From NCBI GenBank assembly GCA_964495085.1, contig CAZBUK010000099.1:1-13418 (forward strand): a DNA stretch of 13,418 nucleotides. Direction: 5' to 3'. Under the pieces are notes generated by a model. The model worked only from the letters and a program-made list of their open reading frames with translations, made no database searches and was not told where the DNA came from. Made by a program: the position numbers and the translations under genes. How positions within the stretch are numbered: the stretch's first letter is position 1; every line of letters begins with the position of its first letter. Source of the DNA: CAZBUK01 sp964495085 (GTDB taxonomy: Bacteria; Bacteroidota; Ignavibacteria; T3Sed10-11). Shown here one piece after another: positions 1 through 7,457 of this stretch.

Positions 1-15
1 GAAAAAGGCTGCCGA

Positions 16-32
16 TCCCGACATGGTCGGGA
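16..32. repeat. Short palindromic hairpin TCCCGAC/GTCGGGA
   Basis: A perfect 7-bp inverted repeat with a 3-nt loop. On the plus strand it is followed by AAAA, and on the minus strand by GGCAGCC, so neither side has a T-run like a classical terminator. It may terminate or stabilise a transcript coming from beyond the left edge, or be one copy of a dispersed palindrome. Confidence 0.4.
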
Positions 33-295
33 AAACGCAACGATGGTTTCCCACCCCACAACCCCGACGATTTCGGCTTGGTGGACCTGAATCATTCAAA
101 ATTCTTTATATTTTATATTGGACAGATGTGAAATCAAACAATTATTTCTCATCATACCCTATCTAATACGATTCATCAGCTCTACATATTATTCGGCTTC
201 TTGCCCGCAGCTATAGCTATGGGCATTGGGAAGAGTATGTTCCGACACTCGTGCCGTTTCAATTAAATTACCTTTCGTTTAAAATTTTGTGTGTA

Positions 296-391
296 GGGAA
301 GGTGGGGTCCACCTTCATTGTGGTTCCCACCTGAGGGAGGGTCTTCCCGCCCGCAAGTAGGAACTATCTGTAAGATAGACCCCACTTTGCC
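296..391. repeat. 96-nt element with 14-nt inverted-repeat ends
   Basis: GGGAAGGTGGGGTC at 296-309 and GACCCCACTTTGCC at 378-391 are inverted repeats matching at 12 of 14 positions. Nested inside or overlapping are a perfect 7-bp hairpin AAGGTGG-GGT-CCACCTT (299-315) and a perfect 6-bp hairpin CTATCT-gta-AGATAG (364-378). The block is GC-rich against an AT-rich surround (about 90-295). It lies just downstream of the last gene. It could be a small non-autonomous mobile element (MITE-like), a dispersed intergenic repeat, or a complex transcript-end structure. No clear target-site duplication was seen. Confidence 0.45.
364..378. other. Hairpin just past the transporter gene
   Basis: A perfect inverted repeat CTATCT-gta-AGATAG with a 3-nt loop, about 40 nt past the transporter stop. 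It lacks a following T-run on the minus strand, so it is not a standard intrinsic terminator. It may stabilise the 3' end of the transcript or belong to the surrounding repeat element. Confidence 0.35.
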
Positions 392-415
392 ACCCGCAAC
401 GATCTATCTGTTTAT

Positions 416-1849
416 TCACGCCCGCCGCGCCGTCAGGTCTTCTTCTATCTTTTCCATCATTTTGTTCGTCAAAGGATAGAATAGCATGATAAGACCTCCG
501 ATGATGCCGAAGATTGCGGGATAGACGCTCATGAGGAGCCGGATGCCGATGATCGTCTCATCGGTCTGCGCGGCCTGAGACACAAAGCCGTAGTATGCAA
601 GGGTCCAACCAACGAACGCGCCGCCGAGCGTGAGTCCCAGTTTTAATGCAAACAGTGATGCAGCCATGACAAGCCCGGTTGCCCGCCGGCCGTTCTTCCA
701 CTCGCCGTAATCCGCCGTGTCCGTATAGATCGCCCACTGGAGCACGGAGACCGAGCCGAAGAAAAATGAGACGAATAAGTTCAATCCGTAGATGAGGAGG
801 ACATTGTGCGGCTGCAGGAAATAGAAAAAGCCCGCAAAGAGCGCGCTGCTTATCAGGAAGCTCGCGTACGTATTTTTCTTATCGAGGCGTTTCGCGAACC
901 ACTTGGTAAGTATTGCACCGATAAGCGTCGAAACGGTGGCAAGGGTGACGAACGAAGAGGTGAACACCTCGTAAGTCAGATTGATGACGCTGCCGAAGAG
1001 CACGAGCTCCTGATCCTGCACGTAATATCTGAAGTAGTATGCGGTGGAGGATCCCCGCATGACGATGTAGGTGAGCTGAAAGACCGTAGCGGCGGCGATG
1101 AGCAGCCATGGTTTATTCCTGAAAAGATCCTTGAGATCCTCCTTCACCTTGCTCTTCTGATCTTTCGGGGGATGGACCCGCTCCTTCGTCATGGCGAAGG
1201 TCGCAAGCAGCAACAATACCGCGAGCACACCGTAGCAAGCCATCGTCAACTGCCACCCTGCTGCTTCATTGCCGCGTCCGAAGTACACAACGAGCGACAA
1301 TGCCGATACACCTACGATGAATTGACCTACAAACGCCGCAACGAACCTGAACGTGGATACTTCGGTCCGTTCCAGGGAATTCGGCGTGATTACACCCATG
1401 AGAGCGGAATACGGAACGTTGACCGCCGTATACAGCATCATAAGCAGTGTATAAGTTATGTATGCGTAGATCAGTTTTCCGGTCGCGTCGAAATCCGGCG
1501 TGGTAAAAGTGAGCACGCCGCCCACGGCCAGCGGAAGCGCAAGACTCAGTATGTAAGGTCTGAATTTGCCCCAGCGCGAATTGGTCCTGTCTGCTATCAT
1601 GCCCATGATCGGATCGTTCACGGCGTCCCAGATTCGGGTTATCAGGAACATCGTTCCCATCGCCGCGGCAGGCAGGCCGAAGACATCGGTATAGAAAATC
1701 GGCAGGAATAGTATGAACGTATAAAAATATAAATTTGAAGCCGTATCCCCGAAACTGTAGCCGATTTTCTCCTTGAACGACAACCTTTCCGGAGGCACGC
1801 TCGCCGCGTGTCCGCCGGTTTGGAGAGGCGAACCTTTAGAGTGTTCCAT
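416..1849 (-). CDS. GPH-family sugar:cation symporter (MFS)
   Basis: A 477-residue inner-membrane transporter of the glycoside-pentoside-hexuronide:cation symporter family, related to XynP, MelB and XylP-type proteins. Family marks are 'DPIMGMIADRT' (79-89), 'RWGKFRPY' (92-99), 'NVPYSALMGVIT' (144-155) and 'DYGEWKNGRRATGL' (380-393). About twelve hydrophobic segments are visible, split by a charged central loop at about 222-246. The start has AAGG 6 nt upstream of the ATG at 1849. It is the last gene of the cluster, 81 nt after GH3. It probably imports xylo-oligosaccharides, xylose or uronate-containing products with Na+ or H+. Substrate and coupling ion cannot be read from the sequence. Confidence 0.94.
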   Translation of the reverse strand: MEHSKGSPLQTGGHAASVPPERLSFKEKIGYSFGDTASNLYFYTFILFLPIFYTDVFGLPAAAMGTMFLITRIWDAVNDPIMGMIADRTNSRWGKFRPYILSLALPLAVGGVLTFTTPDFDATGKLIYAYITYTLLMMLYTAVNVPYSALMGVITPNSLERTEVSTFRFVAAFVGQFIVGVSALSLVVYFGRGNEAAGWQLTMACYGVLAVLLLLATFAMTKERVHPPKDQKSKVKEDLKDLFRNKPWLLIAAATVFQLTYIVMRGSSTAYYFRYYVQDQELVLFGSVINLTYEVFTSSFVTLATVSTLIGAILTKWFAKRLDKKNTYASFLISSALFAGFFYFLQPHNVLLIYGLNLFVSFFFGSVSVLQWAIYTDTADYGEWKNGRRATGLVMAASLFALKLGLTLGGAFVGWTLAYYGFVSQAAQTDETIIGIRLLMSVYPAIFGIIGGLIMLFYPLTNKMMEKIEEDLTARRA

Positions 1850-1930
1850 ATTTCACCTTATTCCTATCAATGGGTCCTTATTGCTGCCTTTGGGGCGTTG
1901 ATTGGTTGTCCGTATTCCGTGCATTCCTGC

Positions 1931-4225
1931 TCAGGTAACACGAAGTACGATCTTCGAGAGATCCTCATCCCGCGACGAGGTTCCAACCATTATCTCGAAC
2001 TCTCCGGGTTCGACCCGGTATTCCATGTTGATGTCGTAGAAAGAAAGCGATTCGGCATCGATATCAAGCGACACGGTTGTCCGTTCTCCCGGTTTCAGCA
2101 TTACTTTTCGAAATCCCTTGAGCTCTTTGACGGGACGCGTTACCGAGCTGACGAGATCGCGGATGTAGATCTGTACGACCTCCGTGCCTTCATATGGTCC
2201 GGTATTCTTTACGTCGGCGAGCACCTTCGTCGAATCCCCAGCTCCGATCTCCTCCCGCTCAAGCCGGATATTTTCCACGGTGAACGTCGTGTAGCTCAGA
2301 CCGAATCCGAACGCAAAGAGCGGAGTTACCTCGTCGAAGAGATACCCGCGCCGTGCGGACGGTTTATGATTGTAGTAGGCGGGGATATGCCCTGCGGATC
2401 GCGGCACCGTGATCGGCAGCTTACCGCCCGGATTATAATCGCCGAACAACACGTCGGCGACTGCGCGGCCGGTTTCCTGTCCGAGATACCAGCACTCGAT
2501 GACGGCCGGTACCCGTTCGGCTGCTTCCCGACTCGAGAGCGGCCTTCCGTTGAACAAAAGAACGATAACCGGTTTCCCGGTATCGAGCATCGCCTGCACC
2601 AAATCGTTCTGTCTCCCCACCATATCGAGACTTGTCCGGTCCCCCATATGCACGAGCGACCATGCTTCACGTGAGGTTTGCTCGTTTCCTCCGATCGCTA
2701 AAACAATCGCGTCGGCTCTGCGGGCAACCTCGACTGCTTCAGCGATGAGTCTGCGGTCTTCCTCGGGATCACCGGGGACTACTTCATCGGCTTTCCATTC
2801 TCCGTCCTTCGTTATCTTGCAGCCTTCGCTGTAGAGCACCTCCGATTTATCCCCGACTTTCGCCCTGATGCCTTCGAGCACCGAGACATCGTACGGGGGT
2901 ATGCCGCTGTATCCGCCGAGCAGACTGCGGTCTGCGTTCGGTCCGATCACAGCGATCGTCTTGAGTTTATCGGCGGAAAGGGGGAGCAGATCGCCGTCGT
3001 TTTTCAGCAATGTCATGCATTCGCGTGCGGCACGGAGTGCGAGCTCGCGGTTTTCCGGCGTACCCGAATTACGCTCCGCTTCAGCCGGATCGACATAGGG
3101 ATCGTCGAACAGACCCATTCTGAATTTCCAGAGCAGCATAGGTTCGACTAGTTCTTCGAGTTCCGACTCTTCGAGCACGCCTTCGCGGACGAGTTCCGTA
3201 AGCGACAGATAACAATCCGGTTCCGGCAGCTCCAGATTGACGCCAGCCCGGACTCCCAGGACTGCCGCTTCTTTTTTATCGGCGGCGACAAAATGGCCGT
3301 GCGTATCGGGACGGTAGTGCAGCTCCCACAGGGCATAATAATCCGAAACGACGAAACCCTCGAAACCCCATTCGCCGCGGAGAATATCGCGGAGCAGCCA
3401 TACATTCGCATGAGACGGAACGCCGTCTATCTCGTTGTATGAGGCCATTACCGTGATAGCTCCCCCCTTCTGTATCGCTTCCTTGAACGGGTAGAGAAAC
3501 GTTTCGCGCAGGATTCTCTCCGAGACGTTTACGGGGGCGCAATTCATACCGGATTCCGGCTGGCCATGCGCGGCGAAATGCTTCAGTGTCGCAATGACAT
3601 GCTTGCGGTTTTTAAACGTCGCATCTCCCTGGAATCCGCGAACCGCAGCCACTCCCATCCGGGCGGCCAGGTAGGGATCTTCGCCGAATGTCTCCTCGAC
3701 CCGTCCCCAGCGTGGATCCCGGGCTACGTCGACGACCGGCGTGAGTGCGTGGTGCGCTCCTCTCAGACGCGCCTCTTCGGCGGTCATAGCATAGAGCGAT
3801 TCCACCAACTCGGGATTGAAGCTCCCCGCCAGCGCGATCGGCTGCGGGAAACTCGTCCCCCCCTCTGCGGCAAGACCATGGAGACATTCCTCATGGAACA
3901 TCACCGGAATACCAAGGCGGCTTTCTTCAACGAAAAATTTCTGGATAGCATTCGTGAGCTCGGCCATCTCCCGTGCATTTCTTCCGCCCCCTGCGTCGTT
4001 CGGCCGTCCGACCTGGCCGAGTCCATGTCCCTCCTTGAATGCCGCGCGTGCTTTTTCGGGATCGAACTCGCCCTTCTCGTTGACCAGTTTTTCGGCTTTT
4101 TCATTCCAGACGCCGATCATCTGCGCAGCCTTCTCCTCGAGGGTCATACGGGAAAGCAGGTCCTTGGTGCGCTCTTCAGGCGAGAGCGAAGAATTCTTGT
4201 ACGGCAGCTTGATTGTTTTATTCAT
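1931..4225 (-). CDS. GH3 beta-xylosidase/beta-glucosidase, cytoplasmic
   Basis: A 764-residue family 3 glycoside hydrolase. The barrel domain (about 15-370) contains 'VARDPRWGRVEETFGEDPYL', the 'KHF' substrate-binding pair K215-H216 and the nucleophile D295 in 'GFVVSDYYAL'. The alpha/beta sandwich (about 390-615) carries 'GGNEQTSREAW' with candidate acid/base E515 or E520, followed by 'GDRTSLDMVGRQ'. That longer loop is typical of the beta-xylosidase/beta-glucosidase subgroup found in Bacteroidota xylan clusters. A C-terminal fibronectin-III-like domain (about 645-764) follows the 'FGFGLSYTTF' segment. There is no signal peptide from the chosen start, so it should work in the cytoplasm on imported xylo-oligosaccharides, next to the transporter encoded 81 nt downstream. 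Xylosidase activity is favoured by context, and beta-glucosidase activity cannot be excluded. Confidence 0.93.
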   Translation of the reverse strand: MNKTIKLPYKNSSLSPEERTKDLLSRMTLEEKAAQMIGVWNEKAEKLVNEKGEFDPEKARAAFKEGHGLGQVGRPNDAGGGRNAREMAELTNAIQKFFVEESRLGIPVMFHEECLHGLAAEGGTSFPQPIALAGSFNPELVESLYAMTAEEARLRGAHHALTPVVDVARDPRWGRVEETFGEDPYLAARMGVAAVRGFQGDATFKNRKHVIATLKHFAAHGQPESGMNCAPVNVSERILRETFLYPFKEAIQKGGAITVMASYNEIDGVPSHANVWLLRDILRGEWGFEGFVVSDYYALWELHYRPDTHGHFVAADKKEAAVLGVRAGVNLELPEPDCYLSLTELVREGVLEESELEELVEPMLLWKFRMGLFDDPYVDPAEAERNSGTPENRELALRAARECMTLLKNDGDLLPLSADKLKTIAVIGPNADRSLLGGYSGIPPYDVSVLEGIRAKVGDKSEVLYSEGCKITKDGEWKADEVVPGDPEEDRRLIAEAVEVARRADAIVLAIGGNEQTSREAWSLVHMGDRTSLDMVGRQNDLVQAMLDTGKPVIVLLFNGRPLSSREAAERVPAVIECWYLGQETGRAVADVLFGDYNPGGKLPITVPRSAGHIPAYYNHKPSARRGYLFDEVTPLFAFGFGLSYTTFTVENIRLEREEIGAGDSTKVLADVKNTGPYEGTEVVQIYIRDLVSSVTRPVKELKGFRKVMLKPGERTTVSLDIDAESLSFYDINMEYRVEPGEFEIMVGTSSRDEDLSKIVLRVT

Positions 4226-4229
4226 TTCA

Positions 4230-4234
4230 TCCTT
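4230..4234 (-). promoter_or_regulatory. Shine-Dalgarno that sets the GH3 start
   Basis: On the minus strand AAGGA lies 4 nt before the ATG at 4225. The frame stays open back to an ATG at 4360, but neither that ATG nor the one at 4237 has a purine-rich site. The encoded extension resembles no GH3 N-terminus I know. Confidence 0.6.
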
Positions 4235-4377
4235 CATTTGTTCGATGTATCCTATACGATATTTTTCATGGTGAACTAGAGAGTGATCAATGAGAAAACG
4301 GTTGACATTTCCCGACGGAGTATACCATAGTGAGGCGAAGCTCCCAACGACATATTGCATTATAACTAATTCTGTTC

Positions 4378-6576
4378 CTAGTTATACCAGGGATCCGGAA
4401 CATAAATGATCTTCTCGAGATCTATATAGTGCTTAAGATCGTACGCCGGACTTTCATATCCGTCGGGAATCGGTTTGGCGGAGAATGATTGAAAGTAAAG
4501 CACGCACGAATCGCGCCACCTGATTGCGTCGCGCAGTTGTAGCTTCAGCAGCGCCTTCACGTGCTCGAACCTTTCCCGGTCGATCAGTCCTTCGAGGGAA
4601 TCCCATGTGTCCTTCATCCGGCGAACCGATTCGACCCCTTCATAATATTTATGCACCAACTCCTCCCAGAAATTCCTGCCGGACCTCATCGGTCGATCCC
4701 ACGGTACGCGATGAAACCACAGCAGGTATTCTTCGGGAATACGATCCGGGTCGGCAAATAACTCCGCGACCGGTTCGTGATACTGCTCAATCGCATTCGA
4801 TCCGGTGGCGGTGCGATCGAAACCGATCCCGTATGCATCTGCCCGGTGATAGTATACGGCCGTCCAATCGGCACGCGGCAGATCTTTGGTCCACGGAGCG
4901 GGACCGTAATGATGGCCCTGAGCGTAGAGATGCGTGAGTCCGAGCGGATTGCGGTAATTTACGCCTGCTTCCCTCGAATCCATCATGAGCCGCTTCACCG
5001 GTTCGAGGAAGAGCGGATCGTGGGTAAATGTCATGCGTATCCACTCATCGGCGATTATTTCGGCCGATAACGTATGATCCCATGCAAGTCGACCGAACGC
5101 GAACCAGCTCGACTGGACGAATGGATGTCCCGTCCAGTTCCGGTCGGTACCAGGATTGATCACGCCCGCTATGCCCGTCAGATTATAATCGAAGACATTT
5201 CCCTCGATCACACGTGCGACGGTCGAGCCCTCGCCCCGGGCATGGGTATCGGCCCGGAGAACCTCGGTGAAGAGCGGTCCCATATACGCGAGATGCAGAT
5301 TAAACCCGAAATACTCCTGCGTGATCTGCAATTCGAGCATCGTATTTGTATTCGGGAGCGCACCGAACAGCGGAGAGAACGGTTCGCGCGGCTGGAAATC
5401 GATTGGACCGTTCTTCACCTGAATTATGACGTTATCACGGAACTTGCCGTCGAGCGGAACGAACTGGTCGTACCCTTCACGGAACCGGTCCGACTGCTGC
5501 GGATCGTAGACGAACGCCCGCCACATAACGATTCCGCCATGGGGTTCAAGCGCATCGGCCAGCACATTGGCGCCGTCGGCATGATCGCGTCCGTATCCGT
5601 GCGGACCCGGCTGACCTTCGGAATCAGCCTTAACCAGGAATCCGCCGAAATCCGGAATGCGGGAATAAATCTCATCCGCCTTTTTCTTCCACCATGCACG
5701 CACGTCCGGATCGAGCGGGTCGGCGGTCTCGAGTCCGCCGATCACCACCGGCGCGTGAAAGAAAACCGAGAGATACACTCGCATCCCGTATGGACGGAAT
5801 ATATTTGCAAGTACCGCGACCTTCTCCAGAAACTGATCCGTGAGTATGAGCGGATTGGCGTTGACGTTGTTGATGACCGTCCCGTTGATGCCGAGCGACG
5901 CATTGATTCGCGCGTAATCCGTGTACCGGGGATGCTCATATGCGGGAAGCGTCCCCCATTCCCAGAGCGAAAGACCCGCATAGCCGCGCTCGACGCGTCT
6001 GTTGAGGTTATCCCAATGATTGACGACACGGTGCCGTATTTTCGGGGCGCTCCGGATCGAGATGTCATACAGCGATCCGTGCGTTTGTAAATGTCGAAGC
6101 AGATGGAAAGAGCCGTACAACACCCCGATATCGCTGTTCGCCGCGACCACGACCGCCGTGCCGTTCTGTGCGGCCGTGCGTTCGATCAGGTAGCCCTCAT
6201 TGCCGACTGCTGAAAGCCGTTCATTGAGTCCCATACCGGCGATCATCTCTGAATTCTGCGGCGTACCGAGTATCAGCATTCCCCCGCCGTCTGCGGAGGA
6301 TGCATCGAAGGATATATTCGTTGCGAGTAATCCGTTCAATCCCGCTTCGATCTCCCGCTTAACCGCAGTCATGGTCGCAGAACTCTCGTTCAGAATTACA
6401 CGGCTGAGTGACGTTCTGTATTCTTCGAGAAGTTGCCGGCTCGAGATCTCGTCGTACCGGAGCCACATACGGTAACCGTCCTCCGCAGAAGCGGTCAGCA
6501 GGAAGATTACCGGCAGCAGGATCGTCCGCAGCGACTGCCGGAATCTATCCGCGGCAAGAGAAATACTTTTCGTCAT
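4378..6576 (-). CDS. aguA: GH67 alpha-glucuronidase, exported
   Basis: A 732-residue family 67 alpha-glucuronidase, which removes glucuronate or 4-O-methylglucuronate from the non-reducing end of aldouronic acids made by GH10 xylanases. The catalytic residues are recognisable: acid E320 in 'KADSEGQPGP', D393 in 'KNGPIDFQPREP' and E421 in 'LQITQEYFG'. Their spacing (73 and 28 residues) equals that of E292, D365 and E393 as I recall them for the Cellvibrio japonicus enzyme. Residues 1-31 are a signal peptide (basic region up to R17, hydrophobic 19-28, cleavage after 'TASA'), so the enzyme is probably periplasmic. No T9SS tail is present. Domain order fits the family: N-terminal beta-sandwich, central barrel (about 130-460) and C-terminal helical region ending 'IIYVPDPWYN'. 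The start at 6576 is chosen for its Shine-Dalgarno site; the gene follows the SDR stop by 18 nt. Confidence 0.96.
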   Translation of the reverse strand: MTKSISLAADRFRQSLRTILLPVIFLLTASAEDGYRMWLRYDEISSRQLLEEYRTSLSRVILNESSATMTAVKREIEAGLNGLLATNISFDASSADGGGMLILGTPQNSEMIAGMGLNERLSAVGNEGYLIERTAAQNGTAVVVAANSDIGVLYGSFHLLRHLQTHGSLYDISIRSAPKIRHRVVNHWDNLNRRVERGYAGLSLWEWGTLPAYEHPRYTDYARINASLGINGTVINNVNANPLILTDQFLEKVAVLANIFRPYGMRVYLSVFFHAPVVIGGLETADPLDPDVRAWWKKKADEIYSRIPDFGGFLVKADSEGQPGPHGYGRDHADGANVLADALEPHGGIVMWRAFVYDPQQSDRFREGYDQFVPLDGKFRDNVIIQVKNGPIDFQPREPFSPLFGALPNTNTMLELQITQEYFGFNLHLAYMGPLFTEVLRADTHARGEGSTVARVIEGNVFDYNLTGIAGVINPGTDRNWTGHPFVQSSWFAFGRLAWDHTLSAEIIADEWIRMTFTHDPLFLEPVKRLMMDSREAGVNYRNPLGLTHLYAQGHHYGPAPWTKDLPRADWTAVYYHRADAYGIGFDRTATGSNAIEQYHEPVAELFADPDRIPEEYLLWFHRVPWDRPMRSGRNFWEELVHKYYEGVESVRRMKDTWDSLEGLIDRERFEHVKALLKLQLRDAIRWRDSCVLYFQSFSAKPIPDGYESPAYDLKHYIDLEKIIYVPDPWYN

Positions 6577-6583
6577 ACAGTTA

Positions 6584-6588
6584 TCCTT
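6584..6588 (-). promoter_or_regulatory. Shine-Dalgarno that sets the GH67 start
   Basis: On the minus strand AAGGA lies 7 nt before the ATG at 6576. The alternative in-frame ATG at 6591 has no such site, and its upstream bases run into the end of the SDR gene. The downstream start gives a 732-residue protein with a conventional signal peptide. Confidence 0.7.
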
Positions 6589-6594
6589 CATATC

Positions 6595-7356
6595 TTAGAA
6601 ACCGATTGAATTCCCGCCGTCCACCGGTAAGTTGGCGCCGGTGATAAATCGCGCCTGATCCGAGGCCAGAAACAGCGCAGCGGCGGCTACATCTTCGACC
6701 GTTCCGAGTCTTCCCAGAGGCGTCCGCTGAAGCACCCTTCTCTCCCGTTCCGGATCGGCTTTAAATGCATTTCGCAGCATCGGTGTATCGATGAATCCGG
6801 GAGAGATCGCATTCACGCGAATTCCAAGCTTGGCGAGATCCACGGCAAGCGATCTGGTCAATCCGAGTATCGCCGATTTCGAGGCGGTGTAGGCGCTTAC
6901 GTCCGGAAGTCCGTAGAGTGCAGCCATCGAAGCGATCAGAATGATGCTACCTCCCTTGCGGGTTGCCATCCTTCCGGCAACTTCCCTTGTAAGAGCATAT
7001 ACTCCGATGAGATTCGTCTGAATAATGTTTCCGAATTCCTCATCGGAAGTATCCATCATATGCTTCTTCAGATTGATCCCTCCGTTGTTAACCAGGATAT
7101 CGATGGGACCGTGTTCTGTTTCTATCGTATCGACGAGACCGGGGAGCGAATCAAGCGCCCGGATATCGTTGACGATGTACGCAGCGTTATTGCCCAACCG
7201 GAGGCAAGCTTCCTGCAGGATATTCTCCCGACGGCCCGTTATGACGACGCGAGCTCCCGCTCCCGCGAACGCTTCGGAGATATGCAGACCGATACCCGTA
7301 CCACCGCCCGTCACGACGGCGGTTTTATCAGCAAAGGAATACAATGGAACGTTCAT
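6595..7356 (-). CDS. SDR-family oxidoreductase, possibly uronate-related
   Basis: A 253-residue classical short-chain dehydrogenase/reductase, cytoplasmic and Rossmann-fold. The nucleotide-binding motif 'TGGGTGIG' is at 16-23, 'NNGG' at 90-93 replaces the usual NNAG, and the catalytic tetrad is N115, S143, Y156 and K160. The 'ISPGFIDTPM' and 'FITGANLPVDGG' segments are typical of the gluconate 5-dehydrogenase, KduD and fructuronate-reductase-like branch. 'TGRR' after the second strand (40-43) hints at NADP(H) preference. It sits between the xylanase and GH67, 18 nt before the latter. Since GH67 releases (4-O-methyl)glucuronate, a uronate reductase such as the SDR-type D-mannonate oxidoreductase is an attractive guess. 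That is inference from context, and other sugar or polyol substrates are possible. Confidence 0.94.
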   Translation of the reverse strand: MNVPLYSFADKTAVVTGGGTGIGLHISEAFAGAGARVVITGRRENILQEACLRLGNNAAYIVNDIRALDSLPGLVDTIETEHGPIDILVNNGGINLKKHMMDTSDEEFGNIIQTNLIGVYALTREVAGRMATRKGGSIILIASMAALYGLPDVSAYTASKSAILGLTRSLAVDLAKLGIRVNAISPGFIDTPMLRNAFKADPERERRVLQRTPLGRLGTVEDVAAAALFLASDQARFITGANLPVDGGNSIGF

Positions 7357-7363
7357 AGGCCGG

Positions 7364-7368
7364 CCTCC
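7364..7368 (-). promoter_or_regulatory. Strong Shine-Dalgarno of the SDR gene
   Basis: On the minus strand GGAGG lies 7 nt before the ATG at 7356. It is the strongest ribosome-binding site in the window. It indicates independent translation initiation after the 101-nt gap that follows the xylanase stop. Confidence 0.75.
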
Positions 7369-7457
7369 GGATAGAGCGAAACAGATCCCGAAAATCCGGG
7401 CCGTTCAGTCCCGGTCATTCGATACATAGTAAACATCGGTCTGTCCATTGGGGAAAT

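Larger units (their letters stand above)
1..415. other. Non-coding left flank
   Basis: No convincing gene is seen in these 415 nt. The first 90 nt are GC-rich and hold a perfect 7-bp inverted repeat TCCCGAC-atg-GTCGGGA (16-32) and the word ACCCCAC (53-59), which recurs at 379-385. Bases about 90-295 are AT-rich with no recognisable feature. Bases 296-391 form the inverted-repeat element listed separately. Short frames open from the left edge (for example 2-166) show no recognisable protein. Confidence 0.6.

Noticed and set aside
2..166. 54-codon frame open from the left edge, plus strand
   Set aside because: The translation is not recognisable, crosses the 16-32 palindrome and runs into AT-rich DNA. 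The adjacent frame is also open for about 42 codons, so openness carries little weight. A gene end from outside the window cannot be fully excluded.
4302..4326. TTGACA and TATACC on the plus strand between GH67 and GH3
   Set aside because: The hexamers are only 13 nt apart, too close for a sigma-70 promoter, and they would drive transcription antisense to the cluster with no gene to serve.
4226..4360. N-terminal extension of GH3 from the ATG at 4360
   Set aside because: It has no ribosome-binding site, shows no similarity to GH3 N-termini that I recognise and does not form a signal peptide. The ATG at 4225 has AAGGA upstream.
5074..6090. 338-codon plus-strand open frame opposite GH67
   Set aside because: It lies wholly antisense to a clear GH67 gene, its translation is rich in Arg, Glu and Ile without any recognisable domain, and it has no ribosome-binding context of note. 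It is a shadow of the real gene.
7387..7414. GC-rich hairpin candidates in the xylanase-SDR gap
   Set aside because: CCCG/CGGG and CCGGG/CCCGG stems of 4-5 bp exist, but there is no T-run after them on the minus strand, so an intrinsic terminator is not supported.
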